From Faecalicatena faecalis (lineage in GTDB: Bacteria > Bacillota > Clostridia > Lachnospirales > Lachnospiraceae), in assembly GCF_012524165.2 (NCBI RefSeq), contig NZ_JABACJ020000003.1:1-64000 (forward strand): DNA of 64,000 nt. Direction: 5' to 3'. The notes beneath the pieces were generated by a model that saw only the letters and a list, made by a program, of their open reading frames with translations, did not search any database and had not been told where the DNA came from. Below, piece by piece: positions 58,052-64,000 of this stretch; the stretch's first letter is position 1; every line of letters begins with the position of its first letter. The translations under genes and the position numbers were made by a program.

Positions 58052-60583
58052 CTAGAATCCCTGCTCTGTCCTGCGGATGATGTCATCCTGAAGTGACTTG
58101 GACAATGTCGTAAATAATGCACTATATCCGGCGACTCTTACAACCAGGTGCTTGTACTGCTCAGGATGCTTCTGTGCATCTAAAAGCGTCTCGCGGCTTA
58201 CAACATTGAACTGCATATGGCTTCCCTTCTGGTCAAAGTAAGAACGGACCAGTCCAACAAAATTCTCAAGACCTCTTCTTCCGCTTAATGCAGATGGATG
58301 GAACTTCTGGTTAAATAAGGTACCGTTGGATGCGATATAATGATCCAGACGGGATACCGAATTTGCTGCAGCAGTCGGTCCATTCACATCCTTTCCGGCT
58401 GATGGAGATACCCCATCGGCAACCGGTGTGTGTGCCAGACGGCCATCTGGTGTAGCCCCGGTTTGTGCTCCCAGCGGAACATTGGCTGAGACGGGATAAA
58501 GACCTGCCTGGAACATACCGCCTCTTGGATTTTTGTACTGAAGGAGCGGCTTTGTATAGGTGTAAGCCACATCTCTTGCAAATGCATCGACCTCCGGGAT
58601 GTCGTTGCCGAATTTCGGAACTTCCTCGATCAGCTTTAAGATGCGCTCACCGCCTGCTTTCACTTCCGGTGCTTCGGATGCGGCTACCACTGTCTTTAAG
58701 ATCGCAGCGACCTCCCTTTCACCGACAGCCTGTCCTGCTTCCTTCATACTGCCTGCAATTTCAGAAGTAATCGACGCGACATCCTCACTGCTTAAGCCTT
58801 TTCCATAATTGGTCGCCAGAGCTTCCTTTAATTCCTTCATGGTAATCTTTTTCTCATCATATACCAGCTTCTTCACCGCATATAATGAATCTGCCATATT
58901 AGCAACACCAAATCCCTGCGGTCCGGTGAAGTTATATACTGCTCCACCTTCCTGGACGGTCTTCCCACGTTTTAAGCAGTCATCCACCATTGAGGAAAGG
59001 AACGGCAGCGGACATCTCTCTGCATGGGCCATGTCTATCGCGTTGTCTGCATTGACCAGGAGCTTAATCGCATAATCCATCTGAATCTTATATGCATGGT
59101 AGAATTCCTCAAAACTCTTCATATCCTCTACCCGGCCTGTCTTAGGTCCGATCTGCACGCCCTTGTCCATTCCATTCGAAAATACAAGCTCCAATGGCCT
59201 GCACATATTAAAGAATGCGGCATCATGCCAGCCCTCTGTCTTGCCGGCCTTCTGTGGTTCCACGCAGCCGATGATGTTGTAATCTCTGGCATCCTCCATC
59301 GTCAACCCACGGCTTACCAGAGAAGGGATAATGACCTCATCATTATAATATGCAGGAAGGCCGATGCCTGTCCGTGTCAGTTCTGCTGCCTTGATCAGGA
59401 ACTCATGCGGTGTCCCGTTCCATACCCTGACGGATAAGGACGGCTGTGGAAGAAATACATGCATGGATGCCTGGATGCTCATGAATGAAAGGTCATTCGT
59501 CACGTCCACTCCTTCTTCATTCTGTCCCCCCGCGATCAGGTTCTGGAACAGGCTGTAGCCAGCGAATCCTTCTGCAGATACGGCATCACGGCACTTGTTC
59601 AAGTCATTTAACTTCACCCAGATACAATCCATCAATTCCTGTGCAAACGCCCGGTCAATCCTTTTGCTGTCGAGATCCTTCTTATAATAAGGATACATAT
59701 ACTGATCAAATCTCCCTGGTGAGATGGAATGGCCGCTGGACTCCAATTGAAGAAGCTGCTGTACGAACCAGAATGACTGACAAGCCTCATAAAAGCCTGT
59801 TGCCCCTTTCTCCGGTACGTTCGCACAATTCTGTGCGATTACGAGCAGTTCCTTCTTTCGATTCATATCAGAGCACTTCTCTGCCTCTTCCAATGCCAGT
59901 GCTGCATAGCGCCTTGCATATGTAATCACAGCATCGCAGCTTATCATTACTGCTTCCAGGAATCTGGACTTCTTCTGATAGTCTCCATCCGCGATACTAA
60001 GCTTTGCCAATTCAGCCTGAGCTTTTTCCTTGATTCCCGAAAAACCGATTGCCAGAACTTCGTCATATTTCACAGTTACATGCCCGACACCATTATAGAA
60101 ATAGTTGCCCGGTGTAAAAATATTATGTTCTATGGCAAGCAGAGTCTCTGGTTCCATATAGGAAGTTGCCAGTTCACTTGTAGTCTTCCCCTTCCAATAT
60201 TCATTCGCCTTCTTTAACTCCGCCTTTGCCTTCTCGGAAATATAGAACGGGTCTGCAGATCTTGTCTCTACTGTATCAAACTCCGCCTCCAGCCACTCAT
60301 AAGAAAACTCCGGGTATGTCTGACAGCCTCTCGGTGCCACCGTCGTACTTCCTACAATCAGTTCCATATCCCGAATGACAATCGGTATATTCTCCAAAAT
60401 ATGCCTGAAAGCCTTCGCGCGACGGATGATGATCGGCTCATTCTCCGTCTGTCTGTACGACTCTGTAATCAGGACTGCCCTTGCAGATTCAATCTCGGGC
60501 ATCTTTGCATACAGATCATCGACAAGCTTAGATATACGTTCCGACTTGGGTATATCTGTACTGTCATAGGTATATAATCCCAT
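58052..60583 (-). CDS. B12-independent glycyl-radical 1,2-propanediol dehydratase
   Basis: 843 aa from the ATG at 60581-60583 (AGGAG ten bases upstream). PFL-like fold; catalytic thiyl Cys440 with the adjacent Glu442 in NIIGCVEPQ, the pattern of glycerol/diol dehydratases rather than pyruvate formate-lyase (CC). The glycyl radical site is Gly819 in VRVAGYSALF near the C-terminus; both numbers agree closely with the Roseburia inulinivorans propanediol dehydratase. It removes water from 1,2-propanediol to give propionaldehyde and is oxygen-sensitive. First gene of the microcompartment locus. No N-terminal targeting helix is obvious (it begins YDSTDIPKSERISKLVDDLY), so how it enters the shell is not clear from sequence. 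Confidence 0.92.
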   Translation of the reverse strand: MGLYTYDSTDIPKSERISKLVDDLYAKMPEIESARAVLITESYRQTENEPIIIRRAKAFRHILENIPIVIRDMELIVGSTTVAPRGCQTYPEFSYEWLEAEFDTVETRSADPFYISEKAKAELKKANEYWKGKTTSELATSYMEPETLLAIEHNIFTPGNYFYNGVGHVTVKYDEVLAIGFSGIKEKAQAELAKLSIADGDYQKKSRFLEAVMISCDAVITYARRYAALALEEAEKCSDMNRKKELLVIAQNCANVPEKGATGFYEACQSFWFVQQLLQLESSGHSISPGRFDQYMYPYYKKDLDSKRIDRAFAQELMDCIWVKLNDLNKCRDAVSAEGFAGYSLFQNLIAGGQNEEGVDVTNDLSFMSIQASMHVFLPQPSLSVRVWNGTPHEFLIKAAELTRTGIGLPAYYNDEVIIPSLVSRGLTMEDARDYNIIGCVEPQKAGKTEGWHDAAFFNMCRPLELVFSNGMDKGVQIGPKTGRVEDMKSFEEFYHAYKIQMDYAIKLLVNADNAIDMAHAERCPLPFLSSMVDDCLKRGKTVQEGGAVYNFTGPQGFGVANMADSLYAVKKLVYDEKKITMKELKEALATNYGKGLSSEDVASITSEIAGSMKEAGQAVGEREVAAILKTVVAASEAPEVKAGGERILKLIEEVPKFGNDIPEVDAFARDVAYTYTKPLLQYKNPRGGMFQAGLYPVSANVPLGAQTGATPDGRLAHTPVADGVSPSAGKDVNGPTAAANSVSRLDHYIASNGTLFNQKFHPSALSGRRGLENFVGLVRSYFDQKGSHMQFNVVSRETLLDAQKHPEQYKHLVVRVAGYSALFTTLSKSLQDDIIRRTEQGF

Positions 60584-60739
60584 TCGCCGTGTCACTCCTT
60601 TCCTTCCTTATATAAATAGCCCTATATAGTCCAATGCTAATTTATATATGATGTAATCCCTTATGAAACATTAGTCGTTCAATAAGCATGGATTTTCAAT
60701 CTGAGAAGAGCATTTGAGCCTCTCCACCCAGTTGTATTT

Positions 60740-60768
60740 ATTATACTCTTATGCCACTCACAAGTCAA
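60740..60768 (-). promoter_or_regulatory. Main promoter of the microcompartment locus
   Basis: On the minus strand TTGACT (60763-60768), a 17-bp spacer and a perfect TATAAT (60740-60745). The predicted start is about 150 bp before the dehydratase ATG. The -35 box is overlapped by a TGTTG-repeat operator. Confidence 0.85.
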
Positions 60769-60782
60769 CATAAAACAACATT
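60762..60782 (-). promoter_or_regulatory. TGTTG-repeat operator over the -35 box
   Basis: On the minus strand AATGTTG and ATGTTG halves give a direct repeat TGTTG-N5-TGTTG (10-bp period, one helical turn) whose right half runs into the -35 hexamer. It matches the site at 60805-60825 at 15 of 21 positions, including both halves. Confidence 0.65.
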
Positions 60783-60804
60783 TTACGCAGAATTTATATA
60801 TATG

Positions 60805-60825
60805 AATCCAACACAACCCAACATT
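60805..60825 (-). promoter_or_regulatory. Upstream TGTTG-repeat operator
   Basis: The second copy of TGTTG-N5-TGTTG on the minus strand, 43 bp (about four helical turns) upstream of the first. This spacing would allow two DeoR dimers on one DNA face or a small loop. Confidence 0.6.
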
Positions 60826-60874
60826 ATTAGTGTTGTTTTTATTTGTTTCATACAGCATTTAGGTCAGTTTTATA

Positions 60875-60903
60875 TTGACAAACAGCTCAAAATCAAGCAT
60901 ACT
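60875..60903 (+). promoter_or_regulatory. Promoter of the PHP phosphatase gene
   Basis: TTGACA (60875-60880), a 17-bp spacer and CATACT (60898-60903). It leaves a leader of about 100 nt with a small GAGAGTT/AACTCTC hairpin. Confidence 0.55.
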
Positions 60904-61009
60904 ATATATTATGATGTTGGGAATGAAAGTATTTTCCCCAAGGAACAGACAGAGAGAGTTGCCACACTTACAGGGAAACTCTCACAGAAGTATAAGAAAG
61001 GCCACTATT

Positions 61010-61726
61010 ATGCCCTCTTTAGAATTCGATATACATACACATACAATTGCAAGCGGCCACGGTTCAACTGCCACAATCACTGATATGGCCAAAGCTGCCG
61101 CTGCCCGCAATTTACAAATGCTCGGAATCACCGATCATGGCCCTGCTACATTAGGTGGAGGGCGTACCTCCTATTTCCGTAGTCTGTCCCATGCACAGCG
61201 AATTCGTCTCGGCGTAGAGATGATGTATGGTGCAGAGGTCAATATACTAGATAATAAGGGGAAGCTGGACCTGGAGGATTCCATCCTGGATAAGCTGGAT
61301 TATGCGATTGCCAGTATACATAAGCCGGTTAAGAAGCCCGGCACAATTGAAGAGAATACGACGGCCTATATTGCAGCAATGCAGCATCCAAAGGTGCGCA
61401 TCATCGGACACTGTGATGATGTAAAATACCCCGTCGACTACCTCGCCCTTATAAAGGCCGCCATGAAATATGATGTGCTTTTAGAGATCAACAACAGTTC
61501 TCTGAGCCCTGATGGTTACCGCGGTGACACAAGATTCAACGACTTGATGATTCTGAATCTGTGCAGACATTTTCATTACCCCGTTGTCCTGGCCAGCGAC
61601 AGCCATGGAACCAAACACGTGGGTGATTTTGAGCATGCCTTAGAACTTGTCAAGCTCGCAGAGATGCCCGAATCACTCGTCATGAACTACTCCCTGAAAG
61701 CCTTTAAGTGCTTCCTCGGAAGGTAG
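61010..61726 (+). CDS. PHP-domain phosphoesterase, YcdX-like
   Basis: 238 aa from the ATG at 61010 (AAGAAAGG eight bases upstream); the longer frame covers the promoter and has no family similarity before LEFDIHTHTIASGH. PHP metal motifs: DIHTHT (about 6-11), GITDHGPATLGG, GAEVNILD, IASIHKP, IIGHCDD, LLEINNSSL and ASDSHGTKHVG, together forming a trinuclear metal site. YcdX-type enzymes are phosphatases of unknown natural substrate. Divergent from the microcompartment locus but with its own promoter, so no firm functional link is implied. Confidence 0.88.
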   Translation: MPSLEFDIHTHTIASGHGSTATITDMAKAAAARNLQMLGITDHGPATLGGGRTSYFRSLSHAQRIRLGVEMMYGAEVNILDNKGKLDLEDSILDKLDYAIASIHKPVKKPGTIEENTTAYIAAMQHPKVRIIGHCDDVKYPVDYLALIKAAMKYDVLLEINNSSLSPDGYRGDTRFNDLMILNLCRHFHYPVVLASDSHGTKHVGDFEHALELVKLAEMPESLVMNYSLKAFKCFLGR

Positions 61727-61753
61727 CATACTAAAATCCACAGAATCGGACTT

Positions 61754-62071
61754 TCAGAATGTAAACCTCATACGGTATCGTATGAGACGCACGTTCTGGA
61801 GTCCTATTTTTTTGCAGAAGCTTTTAGGGATCTCTTCCTCCTGATTCACAATCAGCGCATCCAGAGGGATCTCCACAATCTGGCTGAGCGCATAAAAATT
61901 GTCCAGAGACGGAAGTGTCTTGCCCTTGAACCAGCCATAAACAGACTGGGGACAGCTCAATCCCAATTGTCGGCACAGGCCCTTTACAGGTATCTTCTCG
62001 AACCTGCAGATAAAACGGAGCCACTTACCCGTTCTTTCCATATTGATTCCAGGATAATCCTTTTCCAGCAT
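61754..62071 (-). CDS. Small helix-turn-helix (XRE-like) protein
   Basis: 105 aa, start ATG at 62069-62071 with GGGAGATGATCAG upstream. A single helix-turn-helix of the Cro/C1 type is readable: FEKIPVKGLCRQLGLSCPQSVYGWFKGKTLPSLDNFYALSQIVEIPLDALIV (about 27-78). The C-terminus is basic (RLIRYRMRFTF). Convergent with the PHP gene. Target unknown; such single-domain proteins are often chromosomal orphan regulators or toxin-antitoxin partners, but no toxin gene lies beside it. Confidence 0.75.
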   Translation of the reverse strand: MLEKDYPGINMERTGKWLRFICRFEKIPVKGLCRQLGLSCPQSVYGWFKGKTLPSLDNFYALSQIVEIPLDALIVNQEEEIPKSFCKKIGLQNVRLIRYRMRFTF

Positions 62072-62269
62072 CTGATCATCTCCCTTTTATAAGAACTCGA
62101 TTGTCTTAGCCGCATGTTTCCTGAATGTATCTTTGCTTTTATATTTTCATCATACCACACACTTCAAATATGAATCCACTATTTCCTTTGTCAAGCAGTT
62201 TGTACCTCAATGACGCAGAAATCTTTTTCTTGTACAATAGAGAAAACGAATCTTATAAAGGAGAAAACT

Positions 62270-62899
62270 ATGGATTCTATTCATTTTGAAGATATCCCAT
62301 TCGAACAAATCGTGAATCAGGCTTCTGTGCCTGATTTTCCCATGGACCGTCAGGGAACATATACACGCGGGGAGCTCTCCTCCTTTCCTGCATATATGCA
62401 CGTAGAGCTGGTCAACGGATACTTGATTACACCGCCTTTCGTCCCTTATATACACCAGTGCATCATCACTGAACTGCTATACCAATGGACGCAATATATA
62501 AAGGAATACGAACTGCCGATCAAGGCAGTCACTGCTCCCTTTTATTTTTCCCGCAGAGCAGATGACAGAACCGTGCTGCTTCCTGACCTCGCCGTGGTCA
62601 GACATCCAGGCAGCATCCTTTGTCCTGATATGAATGTACTGCCTTACTTTACGGTCGAGGTGACGACTCTCGGCACGAACTGTCTGGATCACATCGTAAA
62701 AACAAGGATATACAAAGACTGGGGTATCAGAGAATATTGGATCATAAATCCCCAGTCTTCCTATATTGAAACACATCTTTTCCAAGACCCGGAACCGGAG
62801 ATTATAGAGACCTATCCGTTTGGCGCCTGTATTCCTGTCCGTTCCAATGACGGCCTTTCTATCGATACGTCAGAGTTTCCAGTGGAACAGCATACATAA
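62270..62899 (+). CDS. Uma2-family (DUF820) putative PD-(D/E)XK endonuclease
   Basis: 209 aa from the ATG at 62270 (AAAGGAGAAAACT upstream). Uma2 features: RGELSSFPAYMHVELVNGYL, LLPDLAVVRHPG (Asp of the nuclease core), YFTVEVTTLGT (Glu-X-Val), DHIVKTRIYKDWGIREYWIINPQ (Lys and the conserved Tyr-Trp). The family is widespread in cyanobacteria and some Firmicutes and is believed to be a restriction-like nuclease of unknown role. Single gene, convergent with L-rhamnose isomerase. Confidence 0.83.
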   Translation: MDSIHFEDIPFEQIVNQASVPDFPMDRQGTYTRGELSSFPAYMHVELVNGYLITPPFVPYIHQCIITELLYQWTQYIKEYELPIKAVTAPFYFSRRADDRTVLLPDLAVVRHPGSILCPDMNVLPYFTVEVTTLGTNCLDHIVKTRIYKDWGIREYWIINPQSSYIETHLFQDPEPEIIETYPFGACIPVRSNDGLSIDTSEFPVEQHT

Positions 62900-62955
62900 A
62901 AACCGCCCCTTTCTACTCGATATCTATATATCTCGTAGTCCGGGGCGGCTTCTTA
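62898..62955. terminator. Bidirectional terminator between Uma2 and rhaA
   Basis: CCGCCCC (62903-62909) pairs with GGGGCGG (62942-62948) around a partly self-complementary loop, with A/T tails on both sides. It serves two convergent genes. Confidence 0.75.
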
Positions 62956-62977
62956 TCCTACTGAATAGCCGTATTTA

Positions 62978-64000
62978 TTATGCTCTCTTAGAGAGTACAT
63001 CTTCTTCATATTTTTCAATCTCTGAGAACCAGCCCTCTGCCGGAACGCCGCACTGTGCACAGTACTCTTCCCAGATATCACCGATTGGAAGTGTCTTACA
63101 CTGTTCCATAACTGCCATCTTCTTACTGAACTGGTTCGTATCCTGGAGCTCTTTGAGCAATGCACTTGGAGTACAGAGCGCATTCAGCAGAGCCTTCTGG
63201 AAGCTTCTGAATCCTGTTACCCATGCAGAAACACGGTTGATAGAAGCATCAAAGTAATCCAGAGCGATATAAGTACGTTCCAGTCCGCCCTCACATCGTA
63301 CGATCTCCTGTGCGATTTCTCTTGTCTCATCATCATACAGAACTACATGGTCAGAATCCCAACGAATCGGACGTGTTACATGAAGAGCGATCTCCGGGAA
63401 GAATGTCAAAAGTGCCGGAATCTTATCAGAAACGACCTCTGTCGGATGATAGTGTCCATTATCCATCAGCGGCAGACATTTGTCCACATTCATTGCAGCA
63501 TAGCTTAAGGCAAATTCTGCAGAACCAACTGTATAAGCCTCTACACCGATACCAAATACCTTAGATTCTACACATGGTTTTACCATCTTCGGATCATATG
63601 GCTCGGAAAGAATCTCATCAATTGACTCTTTGTAACGCATTCTTGGTCCCATACGGTCAGCCGGAATATCCTTGTATCCGTCACCTGTCCAGATATTCAT
63701 GACACAAGGAATCCCTGTCTGCTCTGCAAAGTAGCTAGAGATGCGGATGCAGGCTTTTCCATGCTCGATCCAGAATCTTCTTGTCTCTTCATCCGGGCTT
63801 GACAGAGTCAGTCCGTCTTTTACCTTGTCATGTGAGAAGAAAGTCGGGTTGAAGTCAAGTCCCATTCCTCTCTCTTTCGCAAAATCAACCCATTTCTGGA
63901 AGTGCTTTGGCTCTAATTTGTCACGGTCAACAAATTCGCCATCCTCAAAAATCGCATAACTTGCATGCACATTGATCTTCTTCATACCAGGCATCAGGCT
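62978..64000 (-). CDS. rhaA: L-rhamnose isomerase, C-terminal part (cut by the window edge)
   Basis: The last 341 codons of a gene that continues past 64000; E. coli RhaA is 419 aa, so about 80 N-terminal residues are missing. Clear RhaA sequence: KKINVHASYAIFEDGEFVDRDKLEP, GLDFNPTFFSHDKVKDGLTLSSPDEETRRFWIEHGKACIRISSYF, NIWTGDGYKDIPADRMGPRMRYKESID, LMDNGHYHPTEVVSDKI with metal ligands, and HVTRPIRWDSDHVVLYDDE. It converts L-rhamnose to L-rhamnulose and, in the same family, L-lyxose to L-xylulose. With rhaM at 36262 and the RhaS-type importer it marks this window as part of a rhamnose-using region. A kinase gene may lie beyond the edge. Confidence 0.95.
   Translation of the reverse strand, partial: SLMPGMKKINVHASYAIFEDGEFVDRDKLEPKHFQKWVDFAKERGMGLDFNPTFFSHDKVKDGLTLSSPDEETRRFWIEHGKACIRISSYFAEQTGIPCVMNIWTGDGYKDIPADRMGPRMRYKESIDEILSEPYDPKMVKPCVESKVFGIGVEAYTVGSAEFALSYAAMNVDKCLPLMDNGHYHPTEVVSDKIPALLTFFPEIALHVTRPIRWDSDHVVLYDDETREIAQEIVRCEGGLERTYIALDYFDASINRVSAWVTGFRSFQKALLNALCTPSALLKELQDTNQFSKKMAVMEQCKTLPIGDIWEEYCAQCGVPAEGWFSEIEKYEEDVLSKRA

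Noticed and set aside
45551..60600. Cobalamin riboswitch or B12-dependent diol dehydratase genes
   Set aside because: No adenosylcobalamin riboswitch elements or PduCDE-like sequence were found; the dehydratase is of the glycyl-radical type.
60751..61083. Plus-strand open frame of 110 codons upstream of the PHP gene
   Set aside because: It covers the promoter and operators and overlaps the PHP gene in another frame; no family match.
1..64000. CRISPR arrays, phage genes, tRNA or rRNA genes
   Set aside because: No regularly spaced repeats, integrase, structural phage genes or tRNA/rRNA sequence could be recognised by reading.

Overview
The window looks like a chromosomal segment of a strictly anaerobic gut Firmicute of the Lachnospiraceae type (Blautia/Ruminococcus gnavus/Roseburia-like; inferred). 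The grounds are AGGAGG ribosome sites, low-to-moderate GC, lipoprotein-anchored ABC binding proteins, YesM/YesN two-component systems, glucose-family PTS permeases, and a B12-independent glycyl-radical microcompartment locus. Almost every gene is on the minus strand and serves sugar uptake and breakdown, with deoxyhexoses (L-fucose, L-rhamnose) as the main theme. No rRNA, tRNA, CRISPR array, prophage or insertion sequence was seen. The only mobile element is the 3' end of a group II intron at the left edge.

Layout. 1-900: 3' end of a group II intron inside a frameshifted Rpn-type nuclease gene. 0.9-1.8 kb: membrane-anchored glucosaminidase. 1.8-6.6 kb: sucrose-type module (GH32 hydrolase, PTS EIIBCA, LacI regulator) with two LacI-type operators. 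6.7-11.6 kb: L-fucose module (fucU, fucI, fuculokinase) divergent from an AraC regulator. 11.7-14.1 kb: diguanylate cyclase and an unknown small protein. 14.3-24.0 kb: ribose-type ABC importer preceded by a three-component sensor (membrane-anchored sugar-binding protein, YesM kinase, YesN regulator). 24.4-29.1 kb: PTS EIIBC, cytoplasmic GH95 fucosidase and RpiR regulator. 29.4-36.0 kb: LacI-autoregulated ketose operon (aldolase, LacI, FGGY kinase, GatD-like dehydrogenase, PfkB kinase, aldo-keto reductase). 36.3-44.3 kb: RhaS-type ABC importer with LyxK-like kinase, UlaE-like epimerase and L-rhamnose mutarotase, divergent from an AraC regulator at 44.6 kb. 45.5-60.6 kb: complete glycyl-radical propanediol microcompartment locus with its own DeoR regulator. 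61.0-64.0 kb: PHP phosphatase, small HTH protein, Uma2-type protein and the 3' part of L-rhamnose isomerase.

How it fits together (inference). Fucosidase releases L-fucose, which FucU/FucI/FucK turn into L-fuculose-1-phosphate. Rhamnose enters by the RhaS-type importer and is handled by RhaM and RhaA. The resulting 1-phosphates are cleaved by a class II aldolase carrying a microcompartment-targeting tail, so lactaldehyde is made inside the shell. An encapsulated zinc dehydrogenase can reduce it to 1,2-propanediol, the glycyl-radical dehydratase makes propionaldehyde, and PduP, PduL and a PduQ-like dehydrogenase convert this to propionyl-phosphate and propanol. This is the plan of the known GRM5-type fucose/rhamnose microcompartment of Clostridium phytofermentans. 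The less expected details are a shell gene with two in-frame starts (long and short hexamer subunit), metal-ligand-rich linkers in two cargo proteins, four TGTTG-repeat sites at the two microcompartment promoters, and a PTS permease paired with a cytoplasmic fucosidase.
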